From: Lota lota
Lineage: Eukaryota > Chordata > Actinopteri > Gadiformes > Lotidae
DNA length: 64,000 nucleotides
NCBI GenBank assembly: GCA_026745465.1
Contig: JACYXH010000175.1
Coordinates: forward strand, 6,592,501 to 6,656,500
Direction: 5' to 3'
The notes beneath the pieces were generated by a model. It was not told where the DNA came from. It was given only the letters and a program-made list of their open reading frames with translations, and searched no databases. Positions 1-24,575 of the stretch are shown here, piece after piece. A program made the translations under genes and the position numbers. Positions within the stretch are counted from its first letter, which is position 1, and each line of letters opens with the position of its first letter.

Positions 1-340
1 ACTAATGGTCTTACTGGATCATTAAAGTGCAGCATATAGAGCCAGGCCAGTAGGCCTACTCTCCGTAGCAGGTGGATGTCATGCAAACAGTGATTTTCTT
101 AGCAAACAGTGGGAACTGAGGGCTGTACCAGCTACCGAGTCTCGATGTGAACGTGATGACTTGTCTCTCTCACTGTGTTGTGCTCTTCACAAAGTCTGGT
201 TTTGAAAATGAGAAAAGAAAAAAATAAGTAAAAACACGACTCCAACTGTGTGGACGGTGCGACACAACGCCCAGCACCTTTGTTCCTAACCACGTCTAAT
301 TAACACCTCGGTGGTGATGTGTTCCCTGCTCTCTCTCCAG

Positions 341-411
341 AGACGGAGCCGTCGTCACCGCGACGCAGGGCCTCCCGGCTCCGGAACGTCAGGCAGACGG
401 CGTCTAAATAA
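341..411 (+). other. possible terminal coding exon of an upstream gene
   Basis: A good splice acceptor (pyrimidine tract ending CTCTCTCTCCAG) is followed by a short open frame that reads TEPSSPRRRASRLRNVRQ and ends in TAA at 409-411. The stop overlaps a polyadenylation hexamer AATAAA at 407-412. The serine/arginine-rich peptide is not one I recognise. It could be the last exon of a gene left of the window, or a chance match. No other exon of such a gene is visible here. Confidence 0.25.
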
Positions 412-823
412 AGTCACACGCCGGGACTTAAAGGCAGTCAAAACAACGGCACAAAGGTGAGCGTGTGGGCTCAGCACGTGGCTGTCTGTTGCCATGGTGA
501 CCCGTCAGAATGCCCCCGCGCAGCGCACCGGTGGATGTACAGTAAAGATAGAGCGTTTATTATTTTAACCTTTCTGTCTGGCGCTGCTGTTGGTGCCGAT
601 TGGAGTTAAAACAAAGTGTTCTGTCTGATAATGAAGCACTTGTATAGGTATAGTTTACGGGACACACTATGTATCTAAGCCATTATAACCCATCCGAGAT
701 CATGTTATCCAGCTACAGAATGGACCTTGTAGTTGCCAGTGTGTGTCTGAGTGTGTGCACGTGTGTATGTGTGTGTGTGTGTTTGTGTGTGCGTTTGTGC
801 GTGTGTGCGCGCGATGGTGTGTA

Positions 824-828
<5 letters not shown>

Positions 829-897
<69 letters not shown>
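829..897. repeat. (TG)n microsatellite
   Basis: About 65 bp of uninterrupted TG, preceded from 740 by degenerate TG and followed by a GCGCGCGC tract. Confidence 0.95.
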
Positions 898-903
<6 letters not shown>

Positions 904-1597
904 CGCTTCCTCTCACCACAGCATGACGTGGAGGCCACATCAGAGAGACTACTCTGCAGCAAACTGAGACAACTATGTTTCAAAGAGGAAGTCAGCACAG
1001 ATAGAGCTTAAAGAGCAAAATGGTGTGTGAGTGTGCGTGTGTGTCCGTCTGGGTGTGGGTGTGGGTGTGGGTGTGGGTGTGTATGTGTGTCTCTCTATCT
1101 TTGGTATTTTGTGTACTTAAGGACTTATATTGCAGCGTCACAATATAGTACACCCAACTGGCTTCCTCCTGCTTCAATGTAATACACACCAACCACCAGC
1201 AGAGGTCTGTATGCGCTCACATATGAAGTCATGCCGCTATTATTCAAATCAGCATATACAGGAATTCATATTGAAATTTGACATTTTATGTAGTCCTTTA
1301 TGTTAGGGGCACACGATTTATTTGCAATGTACTGTGAAGACAACAATACAGGGTTGTGTTGGAGAGAAGTAGCTGTCTTATCTCTAAACACAGTCATTAC
1401 CGCTGCCACTGATGTCATCGCTGCTACAGCCCTATTTCAAAAAGTGAGTGAGTTGTGCGGCGCTCCTGCAGTCCTTCCCTTTTTCAAGTCTCAATAATAT
1501 AAAGCGGAGGTCGCTGCCAACAAGAACTGCTGATGTAGAAGTACTTATTAGCCCATGACAGAGAGTGCATGCGTGTGTGCGAGAGAAGCAAGAGAAG

Positions 1598-1740
1598 CAA
1601 GAGACAGAGAGACAGAGAGACAGAGAGACAGAGAGACAGAGAGACAGAGAGACAGAGAGACAGAGAGACAGAGAGACAGAGAGACAGAGAGAGAGAGAGA
1701 TAGAGAGGGACAGAGACAGAGAGAGAGAGAGAGAGGGGGG
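1598..1740. repeat. (GACAGAGA)n array grading into GA and G-run
   Basis: An 8-bp unit GACAGAGA is repeated about eleven times, then passes into GA dinucleotides and a short G homopolymer. Confidence 0.9.
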
Positions 1741-2372
1741 GGGGAGAGAAAGTGAGAAGAGATAGACAGATGCATGTGCAAGCGCAGCTGAAAATTCGCC
1801 ATGCTCATGATTCATGAAATAATCGCAGAAATAAATTGCACAAAAACGAATTAAATTATGCTGTATTACAAATGAGGTTCTGGATTCAAATAATCATATC
1901 AAGATAATTTATATCTAAAACTGAATGCTATAAGCTGAATTGGGCTTTTCTTTCATAAATATCCTGAAAATATAAAAACTGCAAACCTTATTCGTTATGG
2001 GATTACCAAAAATAAATAGATTAAGTCAGTGTATGTTTTGGATCATATCACTATTTTGATGTGACACTTATAGCCTCGACATTTTACATGAGCAAAGACA
2101 AGAGCAAAGTAAAAAAAAGGGGAGGGGAGATTCCTGGTACATTCCTAAATGTTATGTAATGATCCCCTTCTCTTCCTGAATCTCAATAGTGGCATCACTG
2201 GCGAGCTAACCCCCAGCACCCCTCTCTCTGTGTCCTAGAGTGGTACAGGCCACAAAGCTGTAGCACGCGCTTCTCTCCTGTCGTCCCTAATCTCTACGGC
2301 TCACCACCACCATCACAAAGACTACTGAACCCTACCGAGAGGGGGAGGGAGAGAGACACCCGCACACAGGTC

Positions 2373-2810
<438 letters not shown>

Positions 2811-2983
2811 GGAAAGCATAAGCAGGCTTTTGTTGCTGCTTGCTTCAGATAGACCTTACTGCCACCGAAAAGATCCAAGAGCTAGGGCAACAACTAGATG
2901 ACCGGCACATACACGCACACACAAACGCACGCTTGTCCAGAGGGCTAGCACGCTGCACTGCTGAGGCCCGGACGGATTGGACC

Positions 2984-13329
<10,346 letters not shown>

Positions 13330-16300
13330 CGCTTTAGCCGGCGTTTGTTTAAAAGGTAGCGGCAGAGAGCGTACACGGGAGAAGTGTGAACTCTTTTTTT
13401 GCCCCTCTTCTTCTCTGCCTCTCTCCCTCGATCAGTCTCTTGGTGTCCTGTCCATTGGAAAGCAGGGCAAACCCTAAAGTCTTAGCAGTGCCCTTCCCCG
13501 CTTCAGGACCATATTGTGTCATTCTTAATCCCAAGTCAAACGAAAACCCAATCGACCCTCCCACGCCTGCGTTTGTTGCAGTTTTAAACACTTGTTAAAA
13601 ACACTTAGAAAGTCTATTTTATATCAAAGTCTAATGGGTTAGTCTCCAATAAATCAACTCATTAAAAAAGAACAATGGGGAGTTGGATCACAGGCAGTTA
13701 CAAAACCAAAAAACAAATAAAATGGGGACAGGATTTATGACTTTGGTGTCGGTTAGGGCCTCCAGGGGGGGCCCTGTCTGCACCTGCTGTGCTCTCTCTC
13801 TCTCTGCCCTCTTCACCCACTCATTGTCAAGTGGAAGTGTCGGATGGTTGAGAAGGGCGTGCTGTTGTACACACCCACCCACACACAACACCACAGGTTT
13901 TAATTGCATTTCATGTGAATTGTATGTGCTGTTTGTATGTATAATTCTTCTTCTGTTGTATTTCCCAGGTGACTCATGGAGGTAACACTAAGTGACACCG
14001 CCTTAATCTTCACCACGCGGTATGTGGTTGTGTGAAGTGAAGTGAAGTGGTGAAGTTGGTTGGTTGTCTCTAGATTTACCCCAGACGTCCTGACACCCTT
14101 TCCTCAGAGTAGAGATAACGCGGCCCACTAAAGAAAAATAACAATGATAATATTATTGTTTATTTAAATATATATATAATGACTTTCTCATAGCCGAGGC
14201 GGCTAGAACGGCATCAAAGTATAAAACCTACGAGATGGCTTCTTGTGAGTCTACGGCCCTGTTGCCCGAAAGGTCTTCCGTGGCCCCCGCGGAACTATCA
14301 ACACTTCTGTCGAGTTTGTTCTAATCCGTCCGTATCCATGATGTGACGTTGGTTGTTAACGCATGGAATTACATTACATTCCGGTTTGGCTGTGCCGTCG
14401 GCTTAGATAGCTACGCTTAACATTCTTTCTGGGGTTGGGTCTGTACATGAGCTGGGTCGGTCGTTAAAATGTCTATGCATGAAAGTATTTCTTTATGGAA
14501 AATACTCCCCCTCAATCTCCCGCGTACCATATGAGGTGTCATTTTCAATGCATATGCAGACTGAACTGACTTGAGTTTCTCATTGGTTCATGTGTTGTTT
14601 TTCATCCATTTCAAATTCTTCAAACAAGCTCAACAGCTGAGCGTGTGTGTATTTACATGTGTACGAGTGTGTATCTCTGTGTGTGTGTGTGTGTGTGTAT
14701 GTATATGTACGCGTGTACGTGTGTATGTTTGTGTGTGTGAACATGAGATTATGTTTCTGTTTGTGTTTGCTTGTGTGTATGTGAACGTGTGTGTGTGTGT
14801 GTACATGTGTGCGTGTGTGAACGTGTATTTACGTGTGTATGTGTGTGTGCGCGTGTGTACGTTTGTGTGGGTGTGTGTGTGTTTGAACGTGTGTACGTTT
14901 GTGTTTGTGTGTGTGTTCTTCCTGACTGTCAGTTGATTTAAGCCTCTTGTATTAACAAGCTGGGGATGATGTGTTGAATAAAATATACGGCAAATAATTT
15001 AGATTGTGGGCTGTGTTGTCTCATTGAATGTGGTCACATTAACGCGACATAAAGCTTTCTATTCATCTTTTCTGCTCATAACCAAATTCCCCCAAATATT
15101 TAGATAGTGATGCCCTAACTACCGTTTTCTACTATTTGTTCATTTTGGATACACTCCAGATGTTCGAAGGATTTCTTGCATGAAAAGGGAAGCGAGCGCC
15201 CATATGTTCTGGACAAGAGATAAAAAAGACGCAAGATGACATGTCCAAGAAGGCGTGGCCCACGAAGGAGATGGCGAAGCCTGAGGTCCAAAGATAGAAG
15301 CACCGCGCTGGAAGCGAAGGAGATCAGTCATGGGAGCACCAATGTTAAATATAACTCTGTGCTCTGTCTGTTTATATTACAGGCTATAAGCCTATAATAT
15401 ATTAAGTCGGCCTATACCAAATATAAACACACACAAAGGTTTTATATTATGTTTTTTATTATAGGCTATCATTTGATTTGATATATTTGTTTAAGATACA
15501 TTTGACATATTTGGTTTGTTTTAGACAGACGGTGGCTGACCGCAATTATGAATTCGGTTTGATGTTCAATATCCCCCCTTTTCTTCTTCCTAATCTCAAT
15601 AGCTAATTGAGAACCAATTAACTACAGATAAAGTATGCTTACATATTTGAGGGACAAAAATGCCATGCCATTCAATAATCTGACCTTTGACCAAAAACAT
15701 ATGAATCCTTACTCTGACAGTCAAGGCGCTATCACTCATGTCACTAAGTGGCAGAACAGGATTCAGCACCAGCCTTTTGATCTCCCTGGTATCCTGAGAA
15801 CCAACGTTGTCTACCAGGTAAAACATTGGAGAGATCACTAGTGCTGTTTGTTTTTATAACTGACACATTTCTCACAAAAATCGAATATGAAGACATAAGT
15901 TTGCCTATTACAATTCAAAATAAATTTAAAAGGCCTAAACAAAACACAAATAACATGTCTCAATCAACTCCTCCTCTGTATATAAGATAAACATGGGTGT
16001 AGTTACAAAGTTTGTTTAAATAAGGTCGTTACAAAATTATTATAAGGATGATACCCATATAATGTCATAGTTGAACGTAATGACATAGGGACGGGTACTT
16101 TTGGGTTCTGCCCAAATTGTAGTTAAAGTTAATAGTTCAATGGAGGCTCCAGAATGGACGTATTGCACAAAATCGTACAGGAACTAACCATAGCATAGTA
16201 TAGTACACCGTATTATTCCAGCCAACATAATCATCTCACCGTCAACGGGACAACCCTGATCAGACAGGAGGAATGCAAAAGCCACAATCACAAAGCTTGC

Positions 16301-16760
16301 TTGATGCCTTCTGGGTGCATACAAGTTTGCGTCAAAGTTGACTTGCATATTTTAGTGAATGCAACCTTTAGTGAATGCAACCTTTAATTCACAAAGGCTT
16401 GCCAAGTGCAGGGCTGACAGAAGAAAAGTTAGAATAGAAAACGTAAGTGGGATTCCCTGGGCAGTCTATAGGGGTTCCATAGGGTCTGCCTATTCAGAGG
16501 TAATAGGATAGCAAACGAACAAAACAAGCCAAACTGGAAAACCAACATTAATAATTGCCATACGTACAGGCCACTTTAGCCTCATTCTCTTTATCCTAGT
16601 AGAAGATGAGGCGTATGTATGTGTGTGTATATATACATATACATATACATGTCCCTGGTCATCCATTTAATAAAACATAGTAACCTGAGCTCTACAGGTT
16701 GGGCTCTGTACACCTGAGCTCTCAGAGTATGTCAAATTCAAACAAACACACACACACACA

Positions 16761-16794
<34 letters not shown>

Positions 16795-16891
16795 ACAACA
16801 GAGTTGCATTATAATGTATATTCTGGTTCAGAAAAACACAGAACCCTACCTTACTCATGTTAGCCACCCCCCCCCCCCCCCCTGTCACACA

Positions 16892-16966
<75 letters not shown>

Positions 16967-17084
16967 GCATGAACTAACAAGCTTGTTTGCTGCAGAGGGA
17001 GTTTGGTTGACGCCTGACAGAATGAGCTGTCCGTGTCAGTGTAGCTAAGCATGTGTGCGGGATCACAGCAACACTCTCACCACA
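13330..17084. other. intergenic; 3' UTR of dbndd2-like gene, then no gene seen
   Basis: The first 300 bp or more is probably 3' UTR, with AATAAA at 13648 and another at 14977. TG-rich sequence occupies 14640-14920. CA arrays and a C homopolymer occupy 16745-16965. No convincing exon was found on either strand. Confidence 0.5.
16745..16965. repeat. two (CA)n arrays flanking a poly-C tract
   Basis: CA at 16745-16792, about 16 C at 16867-16882, and CA at 16886-16965. Confidence 0.9.
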
Positions 17085-20000
17085 ATGAAGAACTATTTTC
17101 TTATTTTACTGGTAAGTGCAACTCTTCTTCTATTCTCAAACCCTCCGGGATGAGTATTTGCGTCTGTATCAGTCACGTTATATGGGGAGGTGGATTATTG
17201 GTTGTTTTGTATAGGATCTTTGACGGTTTGATCATTTTTGGGGGAAATCTAGCATAAAACATAAAAAATATATAAAACACATCATAAGAATTTATGATGA
17301 GGTGATAAGGTTAAAGAAGGTTTTTTTTCTCCATCATGAGTCTGTGAGAATCGGTTCTTTAGGTTATGATTGCTATTTAATGGAAATGTAAACAATTGAA
17401 GTGATGCTTAAAAAGCATAAGGCAAACACCAAGATAGTTTGGCAGATTGTTCTCTATTTCATTTAATGAGAGAAATCATGTGAATTTGGGAGTTCAACTA
17501 TTGTCATGTGGAAAGCAAGCCAGCAATTAGTTCTCTTTTTAATAGCTACTCGTTGCCACTTGTCTTAAATCCACCTGTTGGTTAGAGGAAACAAATAACG
17601 AACCCTTTTGCTATTTTAGTAGTTCTATGTTGAAGGAGCTTTTATGTAACAAATGTACTGTACTAAATAATAAAATGGCCATGATATGTTTTCAGAGATG
17701 AACGTAAAATGCTGAATCTGCGTGTTGTTGTTCTCTATTCTCTGCGCACCGCGGGTTGCCAGATATTAAACAACTCGGCAACATAAACACAGCGTGACGC
17801 AGCAATCACACGAACCGGATCAACTGAGATTGCGCTAGATTCTACCCGTAAAAAGAAATAAATACAAATAAAAGCCTCGTCCCCTTTCAAAAAAACCCTA
17901 TCACTCTAAATCACGGGTGCCCACACTTTTTTTCTGCTTGTGAGCTACTTTCAAAATGACCACGTTAAAACGATCTACCTACATAAAATAAAAAAAAATA
18001 AAAAATGCTAAACACGTATTTATTTATATATAGTGAGTACTCTGAGGACTTGCACTGAATGGAGTCCGCCAGGGTTGCATGGTGCGGACGGTAGCTGCTG
18101 GTAGCTGGTCTCAAGCAGGCTTCCAAATGATCACCAGTCATGGTGGACCGGTGTTTGGACTTGATATTCTCTGGGAATTGTCCATGAGCCCTGGACTTAA
18201 GCTCAATATCAGTTTGCACTGTCAAAATCTCATCCTCCACTGCAGACGAGTTCAGGTGAAACAGTGCCGCAATTTTTGATGCGCGTAAATCAACCTCAAC
18301 ATCTTCCCTAAATGGATAGCACATGAATGTAGCGATTGGCTCGAGTAAAGCAAAGTCTTGAAACCGTTTGCCAAAGCCTGTCAAGACAATTCTCAATCTG
18401 CTCTGTGCAGCGCGCACGCTTTCCGTGGCGTCTGCAGGTCTGATGCGAGGTTTTGAAAGTTCCCCAAATCATGTCGCTGCAGCTTTGAGGATAGATGTTG
18501 CATTTTTTTAAAGCATTAACTGAGCTGATCATATTGACCACGCTTTCTTTTCTTCTTTTTTTTTTTCTTCTTGCAGCTCTAAATTAAGCTCGTTCAACTT
18601 GTTGGTCAGCTCGGTTAAGAATGCCATGTCTAGCAGCCACTTCCTGTCATTACGTTGCGTGTATTCTGCATGCTTACTCTCAAGGAGAAAGTCCTGTATC
18701 TCCGGACATAGTTCTCGAACTCTCTGCAGGGAGTTACCCCTACCAAGCCATCTCACGTCAGTGTGTAGCAAGAGGTCTGAGTAGTTTGCAGTCAGCCTCC
18801 TCCAGATGTGCACGACACAAGTCGTCTTTGAAGAGGTCTCGCTCGAAGAGAACAGGCGATTTTCGTGGCCACATCCACTATCTCTTTCATGTTTAGCATT
18901 TTAGCACATACTGCTTGTTGGTGTATTATGCAGTGGTGATTAAGGAAGTCGGGGAAAGCGTCGTCCTGCCTGCACTTATGGCAATACATCCATTAAAGCG
19001 GCCCACCATTGCGGGCGCACCGTCCGTGGTGATTGATATTCATTTACACACCGGCAGCCGGGTTTTCTTGATAACGTTTTTGAAAGACTGAAAAATGTCC
19101 TCTTCCCGCGTGTGTTCATTTATTTTTATCATTTATTATTAGTTATACATATATATGTTTTGGAATGTCACGCTTTGTCTACCCGCTCTACCTTTAGAGA
19201 TCGGCACCCCTGCTCTAAATCTTGGGAGTACCGTTTGAAAGATGGAGACAGCTTAGAGGCCAGAAGGAGACGGATGCCAAATGAGCTAGTTTATAACTTG
19301 CAAACAATAAATTATTTGCAAACGTATATATTAGCTGATCGTCTCTAAATATAAGGTTGCGCTTGGCTCGTTTTACGCTCATGTTCGTTCAGTGTCCTCA
19401 ACCCGTCAACCTGCGTGAGATTTGAGTCTGGGGGTGAGGGGGTGGGCGGATACAACGCTCCAATATTGTGACTGCAGTACCACTTTTAATCGCATGGTGT
19501 CAATGCTACTCTCCCACACGTGACTAAGACTTGGTTCAAAGCGAGTCCACTGATGACACCGCAGGCAGATTAAGGTGCAGGTAAACAGCTGTATTTACAC
19601 AAAGAAAACAAAAGGATGACAAAAAGATTTGGCCATAGAATCGCTCTGTAACATAGAAGATATCAATGAAAAAAACAATTTATAATACATTCAAATTGCT
19701 ACATAATTAAAGATCACATTGCTATGAAAATAAGTAAATAAAACATATCATAATCAAAAACACAAAAGACCATGGTGTCAAGAGTAAACTAATAATTACC
19801 TCTTAAGGTTGTTCTGCTGGCTAACAGCACCTCAGTGCTCATTTGGACCAAGGAAGACATGTTCTGTTTGGCCAGTATGTTGATGTGAGGGAAACAGCTA
19901 CAGGTTATTTAAGTTAGGCGTATTGTCACACTACCTTCCCCCTCTCTAGTGAGGGTCGGTTCTGGTAGCCTAGACAGGTAGTCTGCAAAAAGGTTTGATT

Positions 20001-22028
20001 TTCCTGATTGATGGCGGATGCTAAAGCTGGATGGTTGCAGTGGTAGTACCAGCAGGTCACCCTGGCATTTTCATCCTTCGAGTTAATTCACGGTAGTGCC
20101 CTGGTCAGTTTCCAGATTGAATGTTTGTCCTCATAGATAGTAATGCAGTGATTCAAGGGCCCGCTTGATGGCCAAGCAATCTCGTTCAATGGTGGAGTAC
20201 GTTGTCTCTCTTGGTTGAAGTTAGCGACATTGCTTTGAAGAACAGGGAAGGGACAGAGTAATGTATTTAGATGGATAAAGACTTTTCCACATACTGGGCT
20301 CCGTTTGTTTGGATTGGAGGCTGACTTGGGTTAGATTTCCGAAGTGCTGGCTTGAATCCTCTCCGAGCATTTAAAAACTGGGTAGCCAGCTTAGCTGCTT
20401 TGATTCCATCGTCACCTTCATGTTCTTTACCCACATTTGAATGTAATTTGGTAACATTCGCAGCATCAGTTCGAGAATTACTGCTTCTGAAATTTGCTCT
20501 TATTTTTTCCCCTTTATTCTGTCATAAGTCTCTTTTGGGGCCTCACCAAGTAGTATATGAGTTGAACGAAACTGTAGCCGGTATGTCTCCGGAGATGTGT
20601 CAAATTTGGCAAGCAGTGCATCTTGAGTGCACTACTCAGACCAGTGCAGGTCTGAGTAATGATTGGTCGGCTGCTCCCCCATTGCTGAATATGCCTCTAG
20701 TGCCTTGCCAGTGAGAAGAGGAAAGAGGCGGCAAGCTCACTCAGACTCCGGCCAGGCCCAAGTGCGAGCCTTGCGCTCAAAGCGAATAACGATTTCAATG
20801 TCCTCGCCTGGTGAGAAAGGAATCATTTTGGGGTCTTGCCGGAACAGTACCTGGGGCTGTGGTTGACTGTGTGTAGGTGCTACTATCTCTCTGTTTTGAA
20901 AATCCACTGTGGAGGTGTTGGGTGATGGGAAGCAGGGAGAGTGCCACCTAGGGGCGTGTGTAGGTAGGGTCATACGAGGACTTCCCTCTTGGTTATTTGA
21001 GCCAGGCGTAATTATTGTTGTGAACTCACTCCTATCAACGGCAGAGGGGAGAGCTGAGAGAGTTGGGATAGTTCCTGAGGGGGTTGAGGCAGAAGATGCG
21101 GTGAATTGCAACAGTTAAAAACTGTCACACTTCTCTGATTATGTTCTCCTCTTTCTTGCTTTGTCCCATTAAGAAGTCCTTTAATAGGCAAACTAGTTTT
21201 GGTGTCAGTGATGGGATGGTCACCCGCAGAGGTCAAAGGAGTAGACCACACAAGGTCAGGGCAGTTTTACGATCACAAACAGGAAGGATGATATGTACAT
21301 ATTGCACCTTTTAAGAGTGTGGAAAGAAAATACATTAATGAGAATTGATGGGAAATGGCGTACAAAAATAAAACCCAAATCCTATAGACTGATAGATTAC
21401 CCTGACAATTACACATGTACACAACATAAACCCTGGGGCTGATAAACCATTAGAAAAAAGCAGGAACATAATATACTAAGTTGTGTAAAAAGAACATGTT
21501 CCTAACTACTAGTGACTAAATTGTTACTAAAGACAATGGCCAAAAAAAGTTGTATTAGGCCAACCTAACTATTGATTTTTCACAACGGATTACAAGGTCG
21601 CCATGATGATGGCAGAAGCCCTTGGCAACAACTCCACAGAGAACAAGCGGGATAAACGAGTATGTGAATAATGTTTCAAACTACACATTTAAAGTGTAAC
21701 GTTTTACGTTTTACTTAAAATATAAAATAACGTGACCTTGTCTTGTGGCCAATAGGATCTGTTGTTGCGCTCCAAGAGAAGGTGGGTTCTTTCCACTTTT
21801 GAACTAGTGGAGGAAGACAAAGGACCATTTCCAAAACTGCTCACGACGGTAACAAAAGACATTCATTGGTCACATCATGTTTAGTTCATTATTGTTTTTT
21901 GTTCATCAACTGATATTTGTTGATGGCTGAAATTCATTGCATTTTGTCAATATGGCTGTCATAATAAGTCCTATTACAGTTACAGTCCATACAGTCTTAC
22001 AGTGTGGACCGTAAGACCGTAACAAACT

Positions 22029-22102
<74 letters not shown>

Positions 22103-24520
22103 GGTGTGTGTGTCTCATCAGATGTTTAATGATAGAACCAAAGAGGAGAACGACAAACACGAGTTTCATATCTCTGGTGTGGGTGTGGACCAGGGGTTGT
22201 TTTCCATCAATAAACTCACTGGTGATGTCTTCATCCACGAGAAAATTGACAGAGAGACATGTCCCCTTTTCCATGTAAGCAAACACACCGGAGCAGCATA
22301 TCAATGACATTATATTAGAGTCTGTATAGGGCTTATATGTCAGAATGCATCATGGGATGTTTTGTTGGAGATACTCCACCATATTGAGACTCAAGTACTG
22401 TAAAATCCTTTGTTTTGCCACGTCTCTCGCATGAGAAACACCGTGGCATTATTCATTATTGCTTGTGAATTAACGATAGTATTTCGTTGTACCCAAGCAT
22501 GCCAAACTCTTTATATGTTCAACAAGTTCAAACCTTAAAGCAGTGGTATGTGTTATAAATACCATCTATTAAACAATTGATGTCAAAAGCATTAGAAGGT
22601 TTGCTGCTAGAGCATTCAAGGTAACTGGAAATGTAACTATATATTCAGCATACGCCTATAATATTTAAAGCAATAACAATAATCATATAAATACAAAGTT
22701 CAAAAAGTAAAAACATCGGAGGTATTCGAGATAGATACTGAAAGGAGCTCAAATGAACTACATGCATATGACGCAAATACAATTATTTAATTTTGATTTT
22801 GTTTTCCATAGATTCAATTTAATATCCTGGACAGTGAGACAGGAGCCAAGATTGACAAAACTCTGGCCTTTGACATTGCCATAATTGACATTAATGACAA
22901 TGCACCTGAATTTGAAAATCCTGTCATGAACGCTACTTTGAAGGAGAACACACCAGAAGGTAGGCTAATTCCTCAACAGCGTAGAGCTGTATCAGTGTGA
23001 CATTGCCAGACCAATTCGCAAATGGGTATCAGTCTGGAACCTCTCAGTTCATTTTCGATTTCCATGGGGCATTATCAACGGGCTCAGACCAAAATGCCTC
23101 TAGACACAATTGGATAGACCTACAAAAAATCAGAGTAACAAAATGTGTGACATAGTGCTGAGGGGCCAGTTGGTTAATTCAACTTTTACCAAATCTGGCA
23201 AACACATCTTTCTTATCAACAAAGGCTTTAAGTGCAGTTGTTTGTGTTTCTTTTAGAGAAATTATACATTACATTTTCTTTAATACTGAAGGGAAAGCAG
23301 ATTCAACAGACCATTCCACATCAGTGGCAACCATCATGGTTGTTTATGAAAAATCCTGACTGGCGTTCCTCTGTACAGTCATCGTATCAAACCCACCCCT
23401 TATTAGATAAATGGTTGTGATTGGTCCGACCAGGCCAGGTCAGCTTCAAATTTGTCCAAACGGGAAGGAGATAAGACGCATCTGCCAGAGGTAATAAATA
23501 ATTACCTCGCAGATTCATCTGGTTCCCAGTATTGTATTCTGCCTTGTCTTACATTGATTCTGTAATTTGGCTGCTGTTACAACTGGATTTCCCTCCGGGG
23601 ATTAATAAAGTGTTTTATTATATTACAATTACTGAAACACTGGAAATAACGACATCAACATGTATGAATCACTTTCATGATTGCTTAATTTTGTACCAGA
23701 ACCACAATGAGCAATCCACCATTTCATCAGGTTAAAGTTACATAGTGTAAGATTGAGCCCCTTCCAGTTACTAAGCGGGAGACTTTCAGAATTCCAAAAA
23801 TGTAAGTGTTATGTCGAATGTAACTGGCGCCGCAGAATAGAATAGCTCGGCTGTGTGGGTGGCGTGAACTGGAAGGGTATTTAGAGTGTCGATAGTACGA
23901 TTCTTGTAAACAAACAGAGAGGTATGGGCTGGCCAGCAGATATCTTTTTTGAATATATTAGTAATAGGATATGATTTTATTGATAACGTTAGTGAAATTG
24001 CTATCGATTAGCATTGACTACAGACATGTCCAGGTCATTTTAAGCTACGAGCTATTTGAAATGTTACACATTGCGACTTTAGCATTTTGTTTTCTATCCT
24101 AGCCTTGACCTTTGACCTTTATGTATGTGTATGTGTATGTGTATATGTATGTATATATATATATATATATATATATTTAACTCATTTGGTATATAGTTGG
24201 ATTTAAAATGTATGTTAAAGTGTCTGTGAGTGTCTTGAAAGGTTCTTAACACCAGATGTATTATCATGTATTATCAAAGGGTGGCTCCCAGTGTGGCTGA
24301 ATGTACGGGACAAGGACGAGGAGAACACCATCAACTCTACTTTCACTGTCAAGATTCTGTCACAGGAACCCAAAGAACCTAGGTTGAAATTAGATTATGC
24401 TCCTGAATCCAAGAAGCCGCAGCTATCCTTCGATGGGTGCTTTAACTATGATGTGAGGCTCCACTGTAAAAAGAAACGAAAAAGCAAACCTACCCATAAC
24501 CTCACTCACACACACGCATG

Positions 24521-24575
<55 letters not shown>

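Noticed and set aside
669-1192. Open frames of Cys-Val or His-Thr repeats on both strands
   Set aside because: They are translations of TG/CA microsatellites. The same holds for similar frames elsewhere (e.g. 3912, 4528, 7719, 10055, 24291, 27225, 60850).
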